Origin: Methanosarcina sp. MTP4
Lineage (GTDB): Archaea > Halobacteriota > Methanosarcinia > Methanosarcinales > Methanosarcinaceae
Length of the DNA: 64,000 nt
NCBI RefSeq assembly: GCF_000970045.1
Contig: NZ_CP009505.1
Span: 310,001 to 374,000, forward strand
Direction: 5' to 3'
Shown: piece after piece, positions 18,320 through 28,023 of the stretch
Layout of the letters: the number at the start of each line of letters is the position of its first letter
How positions within the stretch are numbered: position 1 is the stretch's first letter
Notes under the pieces: model-generated
What the model saw: only the letters and a program-made list of their open reading frames with translations
What the model was told of the DNA's origin: nothing
Databases searched by the model: none
Made by a program: the position numbers and the translations under genes

Positions 18320-19339
18320 TTATGCGTAGTACTCGTCTCTTGCTGCTACAAGAGCCTTGACGTTCTCGAGGGGGGTCATGGGCGCAATGCCACAGCCCGG
18401 GGCGAGCACATCGATACCGTCTGCAATGGCCTGCTTGCCTTCGGTAATGATCTTGTCAACAGGTCCGGGCAGGAGGGTGAAAGGACTGGAAATGTTTCCG
18501 ACGAGCCTTGCCCTGTCTCCGATGATTTCCTTTGCCTTCTTCACGTCTTCGACCTTTTCTTCAACGCTGAGTCCTTCGAAGCCGCAGTCTGCCATGTAGT
18601 CAATGATCGGGTTCACATTACCACAGACGTGGAGGATGGTCACTGCATCAACTTGAGATGAGAAATTCTGCAGTCTGGGCTGGAGGTACTGCTTGAAGGA
18701 GTCCGGGCTCATGAGGTCAGGGGAGGCGACGGGGTCTGCAACGGAAATGATGTCTGCACCGGCTTCGACCATTGCGTTTGCGTAGATGACGGATGCTTCG
18801 GTTGAGAGGTCCAGAACCTGTTCGAAGAGTTCAGGCTTCTTGATGGACCATTTCATGAAGGATTTTACACTTGCCAGGTCGGAGGCTACGGTAATTGGGC
18901 CTTCCATTCCGCCGATGATGGGTACGTCGGGGCCTACTTTTTCCCTGATAATCTTAATGGCTTCGAGCACTGCCGGAATCCTTCCTCTCTGCAGGAGGTC
19001 TTCGGGAATTGCTGCGCCGTCCAAGCTCTTGGGGTAGGGGTGCCCTGTGACAGAGGGTTGTCTGTTCTTGGTACCCATGTTGATCTCGCAGCCCAGACCT
19101 TCGACAAGGACGGTCAGGCAGTAGGGAACCCTGACAGCTTCGAGTCCGCTGATCTCGTGGTTTGCGAGGGCCAGCTTTGCCATAAGTTCGGCATCTGTGT
19201 GGGACTCCGGCCAGGGTGCTCCGACGACATCCATGAGTTCTACGATTCCGGTCTGGGTTACGGAACAAACAGGTACCTTGTCAACTTCTTCGCCTTTCAG
19301 GGCGGCTAACAGTCTCGTTTTAAGTGTAAATTCGCTCAT
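18320..19339 (-). CDS. mtaA: Methylcobamide:CoM methyltransferase MtaA
   Basis: The 339-residue protein has the UroD (TIM-barrel) fold of the MtaA/MtbA family. The zinc ligands that activate the CoM thiol are H237-x-C239 (LHVCGN) and C316 (PGCGIAP). MtaA takes the methyl group from methyl-MtaC to form methyl-coenzyme M, completing the methanol pathway begun by the mtaCB products in this window. Position beside ramA-like, cobW and mts genes supports MtaA over the methylamine-specific MtbA, though the two are similar and the choice rests partly on context. Confidence 0.88.
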   Translation of the reverse strand: MSEFTLKTRLLAALKGEEVDKVPVCSVTQTGIVELMDVVGAPWPESHTDAELMAKLALANHEISGLEAVRVPYCLTVLVEGLGCEINMGTKNRQPSVTGHPYPKSLDGAAIPEDLLQRGRIPAVLEAIKIIREKVGPDVPIIGGMEGPITVASDLASVKSFMKWSIKKPELFEQVLDLSTEASVIYANAMVEAGADIISVADPVASPDLMSPDSFKQYLQPRLQNFSSQVDAVTILHVCGNVNPIIDYMADCGFEGLSVEEKVEDVKKAKEIIGDRARLVGNISSPFTLLPGPVDKIITEGKQAIADGIDVLAPGCGIAPMTPLENVKALVAARDEYYA

Positions 19340-19806
19340 AATCGGTCATACCTTTTTTATTTATTTCTTATTACATTTATTTTAATTATATTTACAATTT
19401 TATTTTCTACTTTACGATATTATATAGACCTTTTCAATCCAAAATGTTTCATACTCAGGGCTTTTAAACTCCTGGGTCCTCAAACATCATTAAAAACCAT
19501 AGGATATATGTAGGAGAAAAGGAGCCGGACAAAGCCTTATGCCACTCCTTTTCATGTTCGCTTGCACAGGGCCGAGAACCTGAGCGTAAAATTAATTCTC
19601 AACCCTCTATTTTCGCATTGAGTAGAGGTTATTTTTCGTTAGCAAGTTATAAAACATAATTGACGGGAATTTTTTTTTGCCCTGTTTCTGATAAATGCGG
19701 TGAAAATTTTTGACTCGATTACCCGTGCATTTCAAGCTCCCGCCCCCGCTTCTTTTCGAAGTGTCAAGCTTATATGTCTGTGCGGCATTGAATATAGGGG
19801 GGTACA
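19340..19806. promoter_or_regulatory. Divergent promoter region of mtaA and the P-type ATPase
   Basis: No gene. 19350-19430 is highly A/T rich with TATTT/TTATAT stretches suitable for the mtaA promoter. Nearer the ATPase, GCATTGAATATAGGGGGGTACAATG provides a G-rich ribosome site before ATG 19807 and a possible TATA element further up. Confidence 0.4.
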
Positions 19807-22644
19807 ATGGAGTCGGCAGCGGCTGAAGACAGGGAAGCTTTGTGCTCTCCCCGGGGCGACGTACACAGGATTTCCCTCCCTGAATTTCTGGAATGGTCCG
19901 GGACGGATGAAAACGGGCTCATGGGACGGGAGGCTGGCCGCCGCTTGCGAGACTGCGGTCCTAACGTTCTGGAAGATACGGGGAAAGAAGGCATAGTCCG
20001 AAAATACTTCCGGCAGTTCCGGAATTTCTTTTCCATTCTTCTGGCCATAGGAGCCCTTCTCTCTTTCTTAGCCGAGTACATGGACCCCGGGCAGGGAAAT
20101 CTATATATAGGGCTAGCTCTCGGGGGGGTCGTGGTCCTGAACGGGACTTTTACTTTTATCCAGGAGTACCAGGCCGAAAAGACCATGGAAAGCTTCCGGC
20201 AGCTTATCCCGCCTCATGCAAGGGTTTTAAGGGACGGGATGGTCCTTGACGTCCTGGCTTCGGAACTGGTTGTCGGGGACGTGCTCCTTCTTGAGGAAGG
20301 GGACAAGGTCCCGGCAGACGGGCGTTTGATAGAGGTCAATTCCCTGAAAGTAGACAATTCCGCTCTCACCGGGGAAGCCGAACCGCAGTTGCGTTCTCTT
20401 AATTGCACCCATCCGGAAATGCTGGAGTGCAGGAACATGGTTTTTTCCGGGACCCTGGTGCAGAGCGGAAACGGAAAAGCTATCGTATTCGGGACGGGTG
20501 CACATACCCAGATCGGGAACCTGGCTACCCTGACCGAACAGACTTCTGCCGTGGACACTCCTATCCGGAAGGAACTCAACCATTTCATAAAGGTAATTTC
20601 TTCAATAGCGATTTTTCTCGGGGTAACCTTTTTCCTGCTTGCCTTTTTCCTCCAGGACCTCTTCCTTGCGAGCCTTATTTTTGCCATCGGGATCATCGTC
20701 GCCAATGTACCTGAAGGGCTCTTGCCAACAGTCACCCTTGCCCTGAGCCTGGCTTCTCGCCGCATGGCCGACAGAAAAGCCCTGATAAAACAGCTTGAGT
20801 CCGTGGAAACCCTGGGTTCGACCACGGTTATTTGTACGGATAAGACCGGGACCCTGACCCAGAACAAAATGGCTGTCCACTCCCTCATCATCGGGTATGA
20901 AGATGTGGACCCTGAAGAGCCTGAAGGTTTTGCAGAGGAAGCGGCAGGGCAGGAATCAGGTGTGAACACCGGAGAAATGCCTGCCGGAGGAGAGGTAATT
21001 CCCGAAGAGGGTTTGCCGGGTTCTGGCTGGGACCCCGCAAAGATTCCTCCTGTTTTCCTGCGGGTCGCCGGGCTCTGTAACAATGCGAGGTTTTCGGAAA
21101 GGTCTCCGGGATATACGGGGGACCCCACCGAAGGAGCACTCCTGGTCTTTGCAAACGGCTTTACGGACCTGAAGGAACTCAACGTTAATTATCCCCGGCT
21201 GGAGGAATTCCCGTTTGATTCTCTTACCAAGCGGATGGAAGTCCTCTGCCGTACTCCCGAAGGCGGGCTTGAATCCTACCTCAAAGGGGCTCCGGAAATT
21301 GTGGTTGAGATGTGTGATTCCTTAATTGAGGGCGGAGGGGTGCGGGAACTTAGCAGAAGGGAGAAAGAAGAACTGCTGGACCGGCACCTGAGAATGGCGG
21401 AGAGGGGAGAGCGGGTGATAGCTCTTGCTTACAGGGAAGCGGAAAAGCCGGAAGAGTACACTGAAGGTTTCGTTTTCCTGGGTTTCATCGGGATTGTGGA
21501 CCCCCCGCGCCCCGAAGCAAAAGGAGCTATTGCAAAGTGCCATGCTGCAGGGATCAAGGTAGTCATGATTACAGGGGATCATCCCGTAACGGCAGAGTCC
21601 ATTGCCAGGGGTGTGGGGCTTGCGGATTCCGAAGCCCTGGAAATAATCACGGGGGACGAGCTGAAAGCTCTTTCCAGAGAAGAACTTGCGGAGCGGTTGA
21701 AAAAGAAGAGTATAGTCTTTGCCCGGACCTCTCCCGTACAGAAACTGAAAATCGTGCAACTCTTCCAGGCCGAGGGGGAAATCGTCACCATGACTGGAGA
21801 CGGGGTCAACGATGCCCCTGCAATCAAGAATGCGGATATGGGGGTTGCCATGGGCAGTGGCACCGATGTTTCCCGGGAAGCTGCGGACATGGTGCTTCTG
21901 GACGACAACTTTGCCACCATTGTGAATGCGGTGGAAGAGGGCAGGACCGTCTTTGATAATATAAAAAAGTTTATTGCTTACATCCTTACCAGCAATATCC
22001 CCGAAATCCTGCCTTTTATCGCCTTCGTCCTCTTCGCCCTGCCTCTCCCTATGAACGTGCAGCTCATCCTGGCAATTGACCTGGGGACCGATATCCTGCC
22101 TGCCCTTGCCCTGGGTGTGGAAAAGGGAGAGGGAGATATTATGAGGCGGCCGCCCAGGTCCAGGGACGAAAAACTGCTTACCTCCCAGGTGCTCTTCACT
22201 TCCTACGGGATAAAAGGGCCTATAGAGGCAGCTGCCGGTTTTTTCTGCTACTTCGCCGTCCTTTTCGGCGGGGGCTGGAGTTTCGGGGAACAGCTTGCAA
22301 ACAGTAATCCCCTCTACATGCAGTCGATTACGGCTTTTTTTTCGGCGGTGATTATCTGCCAGATTGCAAACGTCTTTACCTCCAGGACCCGGTTACAGTC
22401 GGTCTTCACCAAAGGTCTTTTCAAAAACCGGTATGTCCTGGCAGGTATTGTGAGTGAGCTTCTTATCCTTTCCTTTATTATCTGGAGCCCCCTTGCCCAC
22501 CTGATTTTCAATACCTCTCCAATTGACCTCAAATACCTGCTGCTCGCTCTCCCCTTTTCCTTCTTCCTTCTTGCAGTTGACGAACTTAGGAAGTATGCTC
22601 TCAGAAAGAATGTGGGCTGGGTCTCTCGCTTGTTCAGGTGGTGA
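19807..22644 (+). CDS. P-type ATPase resembling Na,K-ATPase alpha subunit (P2C)
   Basis: The 945-residue protein has an N-terminal actuator segment, phosphorylation site D345 in DKTGTLTQNKM, hinge motif TGDGVNDAPAIK and ten predicted helices. Membrane motifs follow the Na,K/H,K-ATPase pattern rather than ordinary calcium pumps: NVPEGLLPTVTLALS in helix 4, LTSNIPEILPF in helix 5 and AIDLGTDILPALALGVE in helix 6, followed by DIMRRPPR. Prokaryotic P2C pumps have been reported, including in Methanosarcina as I recall. No beta subunit gene is nearby. Likely exports Na+ or exchanges Na+ for K+ or H+. A Glu/Gly-rich insertion lies around residues 365-410. Confidence 0.87.
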   Translation: MESAAAEDREALCSPRGDVHRISLPEFLEWSGTDENGLMGREAGRRLRDCGPNVLEDTGKEGIVRKYFRQFRNFFSILLAIGALLSFLAEYMDPGQGNLYIGLALGGVVVLNGTFTFIQEYQAEKTMESFRQLIPPHARVLRDGMVLDVLASELVVGDVLLLEEGDKVPADGRLIEVNSLKVDNSALTGEAEPQLRSLNCTHPEMLECRNMVFSGTLVQSGNGKAIVFGTGAHTQIGNLATLTEQTSAVDTPIRKELNHFIKVISSIAIFLGVTFFLLAFFLQDLFLASLIFAIGIIVANVPEGLLPTVTLALSLASRRMADRKALIKQLESVETLGSTTVICTDKTGTLTQNKMAVHSLIIGYEDVDPEEPEGFAEEAAGQESGVNTGEMPAGGEVIPEEGLPGSGWDPAKIPPVFLRVAGLCNNARFSERSPGYTGDPTEGALLVFANGFTDLKELNVNYPRLEEFPFDSLTKRMEVLCRTPEGGLESYLKGAPEIVVEMCDSLIEGGGVRELSRREKEELLDRHLRMAERGERVIALAYREAEKPEEYTEGFVFLGFIGIVDPPRPEAKGAIAKCHAAGIKVVMITGDHPVTAESIARGVGLADSEALEIITGDELKALSREELAERLKKKSIVFARTSPVQKLKIVQLFQAEGEIVTMTGDGVNDAPAIKNADMGVAMGSGTDVSREAADMVLLDDNFATIVNAVEEGRTVFDNIKKFIAYILTSNIPEILPFIAFVLFALPLPMNVQLILAIDLGTDILPALALGVEKGEGDIMRRPPRSRDEKLLTSQVLFTSYGIKGPIEAAAGFFCYFAVLFGGGWSFGEQLANSNPLYMQSITAFFSAVIICQIANVFTSRTRLQSVFTKGLFKNRYVLAGIVSELLILSFIIWSPLAHLIFNTSPIDLKYLLLALPFSFFLLAVDELRKYALRKNVGWVSRLFRW

Positions 22645-23038
22645 GTTCCTCTAGTTCTAAATTATTTTCTACTCATTCACTTTTTTTCTTTCATACTGAT
22701 ATATCTTTTTTTAATTGTGTTTATAAGAAAAAAGAGTTTAACAGGGCCATTAACGCCAGTAATCAAATAATTTTTTATACTATGTAATACACAAAAAATA
22801 TTTATATTGATTTCAAATTAGAATTATCACATCTCATATCTCAATTAGAATTCTCATATCTCAATTAGAATTCTCATATCTTCTTTATATAGGTGGTCAA
22901 TTCCCTCCGTATAAATGCTCTCAATTCTCTTGTGTAAAAAAGCTTCTCTGCTTAAAGTATTCAACTTCCATTGTATGAAATCTTCAACTCCCGTTGTACA
23001 AAATATTCGGCCATGCACCCACCTTCAGAGTTTATATT
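22645..23038. other. Intergenic stretch with a 20-bp tandem repeat
   Basis: CATATCTCAATTAGAATTCT occurs twice in tandem (22835-22854, 22855-22874), with a partial copy before it. The rest is A/T rich with weakly repeated TTCAACT/TTGTA phrases. No gene is seen; it should hold the kinase promoter. Confidence 0.55.
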
Positions 23039-26000
23039 ATGAATGTTAGCAAAAAGGTACTGGTTATTATCTACGTGATTTTTGCTTTATTGATTTCAGT
23101 TGTTATTTTCGCCTCCCAGAGTATCCTTGACTCCAGTTTTTCCGACCTGGAGGCACGGGAAGCGATTGATAACATGGAAAATGCAAAAAACGTTATTGAT
23201 TCACAGATACTCAAACTCGACGATGCTAACGTTGCCTTTTCTTCCAGGGCCGAGGTCCGGGCTTTTATGCAGAGTTCCTACCCCGGGAATATTAGTGGAA
23301 CCCTGCCCGACGATATTTTTTCTTTAGGTGGATATGACCTCATCTTTTTTGTTAACGCTTCAGGGGATGTACTTTACTCCTATTTTTCGGATTCCGAGCG
23401 CTTGATTGGTGGTCTTGCGCCTCCCGAACTCCAGAGTAAAATAAATGACGGATCTCTCCTTTGCCCGGCTTCCACCGATAATGTCAGCGGTTTGCTTATG
23501 CTCGAAAACGGGCCTGTGATCATCTCCTGCCGTCCCATCTTCGGGAGTTCGGGAGATGAAGAAATCCTGGGGACTCTCATCATAGGCAGGGACATGGATG
23601 TGGGCTTTGTTGAGTCCGTCCAAAAAATTACCGGTAACCCTCTGATGCTCTACAGGCTTGATAGTGTGCCTGCCAATTTCCATGAAGCTTTTTTTGAAAG
23701 TGATGGGCAGACCTGCATGAACACGATAATAGATGGGAAGGTAGTCGGATACTTCGTGCTAAATGACATCACAGGCGAACCTGGGGTTATGGTTCGGGCG
23801 GACATGGACAGGAGTATCTACGCCGAGGGGCAAAAGTCCCTCCGCTACATTGTGCTTTTTCTCCTATTTGCGGGCCTGCTGGTAGGTGGAGGCTGTAAGC
23901 TTTTGATGGACCGGGAGTTTGTTTCCCGTATCGTTGACATTGACGGTTTTGTTGATAAAGTTGGAAAGGAAAGGGATTACGCCGAGAGGCTTTCGGTGGA
24001 AGGGGACGATGAACTTTCGAGGCTTGCTTGCGGGATAAACGGGATGCTTGAAAGTTTGAGTGCAGCCTCCGAAGACCTTAAGGTTCAGGAACATGAAAAA
24101 AAGGTCATTTTGAACTCTTTAAGTGAATTACTTGTTTTTATGGACCCCGAATGCAGGGTTGTCTGGGCGAACAAAGCTTCCCTGGATTATCTGGGGATGA
24201 AACTTGAGGATATAGTGGGGCAGAAGTTTGAGGAGGTCTGTTTGCTCTGTGAAAGTGGCAGGTCCGGCTCTCCCGTGTGGCTGGCGCTCAATTCCGGGAA
24301 GGAAGAAGTTGGGGAGATAAGCACCCCTGACGGAAAGGTCTGGATGGTCCGTGCCAATCCGATAAAGGATGAAGAAGGCAGGCTTACGGGTGTCCTGCAA
24401 ACAGGGCTTGACATCACCGCCCACAAGCTTTCGGAAGAAAGGTTGCTCAGCGCAAAGCTAGAGGCTGAGGATTCCAGCCGGGCCAAGAGCGAGTTCCTGG
24501 CAAATATGAGCCATGAACTGCGGACCCCTCTTAATTCTATCATAGGCTTCTCGGATATCCTGCTCGAGAGGGTCTTTGGGGAACTCAACGAAAGGCAGTT
24601 GAAGTACATAAACAATATCTCACGCAGCGGAAGAAACCTGCTTGAACTGATCAATGATATTCTTGACCTTTCAAAGGTCGAGGCAGGGAAAATGGAGCTG
24701 CATTACAGTGAATTTTCCCTTGCCGCCGTGTTCGAGGATGTCAGGACCGTGCTCAATCCCTTTGCCCTGTCCAGGTCCCTTGATATGACCTTCACCATAG
24801 AGCCCGGCTTTAGCAACCTTGAAGCTGACCGGAACCGTCTGATCCAGATTCTCTACAACCTCGTGAGCAATGCAATCAAGTTCACTCCCGATGGGGGAAA
24901 AGTTTCCGTCTACGGCAAAAAAACGGGAGATTATGCCCTTATTTCGGTTACGGATACCGGGATCGGCATTTCTGGCGAAGACCAGGAAAAACTCTTCCAG
25001 CCCTTTACCCAGATCGACGCTTCTGCCTCCAGACAGTACTGTGGGACCGGGCTCGGACTTGCTCTCGTAAAGAAAATCGTAGAATTGCACCGGGGGGTAA
25101 TCCGGGTTGAAAGTGAATTCCATAAAGGGAGTGCTTTTACTTTCTCAATCCCGCTCAAAAAGCCAGGGGAAATCAGGAAGGCCGGGAACCCTGAACTCGA
25201 GGAAGTGCTCCTGGAGTTTGAAATGAATAAGAAAGCCGCCCTTTCGGTGAAAAAATCCGTGGAAACTTCCGGGCATGCTGTTAAACCTCCTGAAATAATC
25301 TTTCCCGAAAGCGGAGATGAAGGGGAACTCGTCCTGGTTGTTGACGATGACAATAATTCAAATGAACTCCTTTCCCTTGTCCTGGGAGATGCCGGCTACC
25401 GCGTGGCTCCGGTGTATCTGGGAAGAGACGTTTTGCCGGTTGCAAAGAAACTGAAACCCGATGTTATAACCCTTGACGTCTTCCTCCCCGATACCAATGG
25501 CTGGCTCGTCCTGAAACAGCTGAAAAATGACCCAGAAACGGCTCGGACCCCGGTACTGATCATCTCCATGGCCGATAAAAATGAACTTGGAATTGCTCTT
25601 GGGGCTCTGTATTCCTTTACAAAACCCATTAAAAAGGTTGAACTCCTTACTTCCCTGGAAGAAATCAGGCAGAAGTTTAAATTCGAAACTCTGAAGGTCC
25701 TTATCGTGGATGATGACGAAAATGCCGTGGAACTGCTGAACTCGATGATCGAGCCCGAAGGTTTTGAGGTCTTGAAAGCTTACGGCGGGAGGGAGGGTCT
25801 TGACAGGCTCTTTTCGGACAGGCCCGACATTCTCATTCTCGACCTCATGATGTCGGATGTGAACGGTTTTGACGTAATTTCCCACCTCCGGGCCGACCCG
25901 GGGACCAGGGATATCCCCCTGATTGTCTGCACGGCAGGGGAATTTGACGAAAAGAATATTGAAGAATTGAACAATGAAATGCAGGACCATTTACTCTCTA

Positions 26001-26101
26001 TCATGAAGAAAGGCACTTTCGGAAGAAAAGAGTTAATTAACAGGATAAAACAACTAACTATGCTTAAGAGGCATAAAGATGAAAAAGATTCTGATTGTTG
26101 A
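23039..26101 (+). CDS. Membrane hybrid histidine kinase with two receiver domains
   Basis: Started at ATG 23039, before a membrane anchor (VLVIIYVIFALLISVVIF), giving 1020 residues; an upstream TTG is possible. Order: helix 1, an extracytoplasmic sensor of about 230 residues, helix 2 (YIVLFLLFAGLLVGG), a linker, a PAS domain (about 355-465), HisKA with phospho-His H492 (NMSHELRTPLN), HATPase (NLVSNAIKF, DTGIGI, GTGLGLAL), then two receivers with phospho-Asp D813 and D935. The sensor looks like a CHASE4-type fold. It overlaps the following response regulator gene by 23 bp, so they are co-expressed and probably one phosphorelay. The signal is unknown. Confidence 0.93.
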   Translation: MNVSKKVLVIIYVIFALLISVVIFASQSILDSSFSDLEAREAIDNMENAKNVIDSQILKLDDANVAFSSRAEVRAFMQSSYPGNISGTLPDDIFSLGGYDLIFFVNASGDVLYSYFSDSERLIGGLAPPELQSKINDGSLLCPASTDNVSGLLMLENGPVIISCRPIFGSSGDEEILGTLIIGRDMDVGFVESVQKITGNPLMLYRLDSVPANFHEAFFESDGQTCMNTIIDGKVVGYFVLNDITGEPGVMVRADMDRSIYAEGQKSLRYIVLFLLFAGLLVGGGCKLLMDREFVSRIVDIDGFVDKVGKERDYAERLSVEGDDELSRLACGINGMLESLSAASEDLKVQEHEKKVILNSLSELLVFMDPECRVVWANKASLDYLGMKLEDIVGQKFEEVCLLCESGRSGSPVWLALNSGKEEVGEISTPDGKVWMVRANPIKDEEGRLTGVLQTGLDITAHKLSEERLLSAKLEAEDSSRAKSEFLANMSHELRTPLNSIIGFSDILLERVFGELNERQLKYINNISRSGRNLLELINDILDLSKVEAGKMELHYSEFSLAAVFEDVRTVLNPFALSRSLDMTFTIEPGFSNLEADRNRLIQILYNLVSNAIKFTPDGGKVSVYGKKTGDYALISVTDTGIGISGEDQEKLFQPFTQIDASASRQYCGTGLGLALVKKIVELHRGVIRVESEFHKGSAFTFSIPLKKPGEIRKAGNPELEEVLLEFEMNKKAALSVKKSVETSGHAVKPPEIIFPESGDEGELVLVVDDDNNSNELLSLVLGDAGYRVAPVYLGRDVLPVAKKLKPDVITLDVFLPDTNGWLVLKQLKNDPETARTPVLIISMADKNELGIALGALYSFTKPIKKVELLTSLEEIRQKFKFETLKVLIVDDDENAVELLNSMIEPEGFEVLKAYGGREGLDRLFSDRPDILILDLMMSDVNGFDVISHLRADPGTRDIPLIVCTAGEFDEKNIEELNNEMQDHLLSIMKKGTFGRKELINRIKQLTMLKRHKDEKDSDC

Positions 26102-26444
26102 AGACAACCCCATGAATATGGAATTGATACTTGATCTGCTGGAATTCTACGGGCACAGCGTAACAGGAGCGGAGGACGGGATAAGGGCCCTTGAGTGCCT
26201 CGATGAGAACAAATTCGACATCATTCTCCTGGACATGCAGCTTCCGAAAATGGACGGGCTCGAGGTGCTTGAAAGGATAAAGCAGAACCCTGACACCGCT
26301 GACATCCCGGTGATTGCGGTAACAGCCCATGCAATGAAAGGAAGTGAGGAACACTTCATCGAAAAGGGGTGTGTTGATTACATCTCAAAGCCCATTGATA
26401 TAAACAAGTTCAGGGCCCTGATTGACAAATATCTCAGTGATTGA
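26079..26444 (+). CDS. Single-domain response regulator (CheY-like)
   Basis: A 121-residue stand-alone receiver domain. The acidic pair follows ILIVEDNPMN, the phospho-acceptor is D52 (ILLDMQLPKMDG), and the conserved Thr/Lys switch is in AVTAHAMKG and YISKPID. It lacks any output domain, so it likely passes phosphate on or acts by protein contact. The start codon lies inside the end of the hybrid kinase gene, indicating translational coupling. Confidence 0.93.
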   Translation: MKKILIVEDNPMNMELILDLLEFYGHSVTGAEDGIRALECLDENKFDIILLDMQLPKMDGLEVLERIKQNPDTADIPVIAVTAHAMKGSEEHFIEKGCVDYISKPIDINKFRALIDKYLSD

Positions 26445-26546
26445 GGACAGGATTCCCCGCATCTCTTGTGGGAAATGCCAGGTATTGATGTCCCTGTTCC
26501 GGGGGTTAAACAGGTGATAAAATCCATTCGAATTAAAAACCGGTGA

Positions 26547-26782
26547 ACTCCGATCGATATCAAATCGGAACTCAAAAATCTGTATATTTCGGTTTAAGCA
26601 CATCAGAAACTAAAATGTAGACTTCGTTTAAGCACATAAAAATATCAAAAATCCGTAGACTTTGTTTGCCAGCAAATCATAAACCAAAAACCGGGGGACT
26701 CCGATCGATATCAAATCGGAACTCAATAATCCGTAGACTCCGGTTATAACAAGTCCGGAGGTCCGGTTGATCTCATACCGGA
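26547..26782. repeat. Cluster of four dyad-symmetric elements
   Basis: Two copies of a 29-bp repeat (26547-26575 and 26698-26726) each contain TCCGAT, 9 nt, ATCGGA. Two further dyads follow: CTCCGG, 11 nt, CCGGAG (26738-26760) and TCCGG, 11 nt, CCGGA (26762-26782). They occupy the gap between two converging genes. They could be hairpin terminators, protein sites or decayed insertion ends. No gene is present in 26445-26813. Confidence 0.65.
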
Positions 26783-26813
26783 AATCAAGGGGATTTCGAT
26801 TTTCGACACTTAT

Positions 26814-27596
26814 TTAGATATTTTCAAGGGGCATTGACATATCCTTGTAATGAGTGAAGAGTTCTTCACACCATTCCAGTGCGCTTTCATCAAAGCTCAT
26901 CAGGCGCTGGTGGTCGAATTTCCCCTTTCTGTCAAAGAGTACCAGTGAACAGAAACGGTCTGTTACAACGTTTTTCAGGGTTATTTTCTTGTCGCAAATG
27001 TAAATTTCCGTATTTTTGGAATTCAGAAGCTCCTGGAGGTTTTCTGTGTAGTCTTCTTTCATTCTTTTAAAGACCGGTTCGGTCAGGATGAGGTACATTT
27101 CCGCCCCTTTTCGTGCCAGTTCGGAATACAGGTTAAGATAAAGGGGGTGGAAATAAGAAAGAAATATCATGACACGTCTGGATTCCAGGAGGTTTTTCTT
27201 AAAGTCTTCAGGCACTTCAAAGAGCCTGTTAAGGTCGGGTTCGAGCAGGAAATAGTTTCCCAGTTCCTCGATCCTGTTAAGAAGGTCCTCAGGAATTGCG
27301 CTCAGGTCGTGGTTTACCCAGTAATCGTAATTTTCTTCGAAAACCCTCACGGTATTTAATAGGGGTTCCATCTTTTCGACAACTATCTCCCCCATTTCCG
27401 AGAGCTGGTACCTGTCGTTTTCCTGAATGATCATGTGGCCTTCTCTTAATTTCTTTATCTGGGGCATAATTGACGTAGAGCTGACGTTCAGGTCTTTTTT
27501 TATCTCGTCACTGGTTTTTGGCCCCTCTTCCAGCAGGCGCAGTACGTTAGTTCTTTTTTCAGAAAGAAATGCCAGATCAATAAGTGAAATCTTCAT
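26814..27596 (-). CDS. Msr-type (DUF1724/FilR1-like) transcription regulator
   Basis: The 260-residue protein aligns along its whole length with the regulator at 14195-14968: SEKRTNVLRLLEEGPKTSDEI, MPQIKKLREGHMI, then a C-terminal domain ending in MSFDESALEWCEELFTHY (compare MSFTPSAIEWCNELAQYY). It has a winged helix at residues 1-80. Its target is not evident because no methyltransferase gene is adjacent; it may act on the island at 1-19 kb or elsewhere. It converges on the kinase/response regulator pair. Confidence 0.85.
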   Translation of the reverse strand: MKISLIDLAFLSEKRTNVLRLLEEGPKTSDEIKKDLNVSSTSIMPQIKKLREGHMIIQENDRYQLSEMGEIVVEKMEPLLNTVRVFEENYDYWVNHDLSAIPEDLLNRIEELGNYFLLEPDLNRLFEVPEDFKKNLLESRRVMIFLSYFHPLYLNLYSELARKGAEMYLILTEPVFKRMKEDYTENLQELLNSKNTEIYICDKKITLKNVVTDRFCSLVLFDRKGKFDHQRLMSFDESALEWCEELFTHYKDMSMPLENI

Positions 27597-28023
27597 GCAA
27601 ATCTACCTCCCCGGGAACCTCGTGAATACGCCGGAGGTATTTTCCCTTCATTTATCCCAAAACCTGTTTTTCCTAATTTGAAGTCCCGGTTTCATTTCCT
27701 GAAAGCCCCACCGGTAACTTCTTGAGGAATTATTGCTCTAAGTTTTCCAATTGATTGTTTATATCCTTTTCCAAAAAACATTTATTATTTCACAGTCCCG
27801 GGCAATTTCCTGTTCCTTTTTCCTTTCTTTACTTTACTTTACTTTACTTTACTTTACTTTACTTTACTTCCTTTTTTTTAATTGAGCCGGTTTTGTCAGC
27901 AATTATCTTCGGGTTTATCAACAATTAACTTCGGGGTTTTGCCCTTATCCATAATTTCCAATTTACTTTATATCTTTACTTCATATCTTTACTTTACTCT
28001 TTACTTTACAGTTTTCCTTCCAG
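27597..28023. repeat. Gene-free region with (CTTTA)n microsatellite
   Basis: A perfect pentanucleotide run of about 8.6 units of CTTTA spans 27827-27869, with further TTTAC phrases near 27962-28010. No gene is seen. The left part should hold the promoter of the Msr-type gene. Confidence 0.7.
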
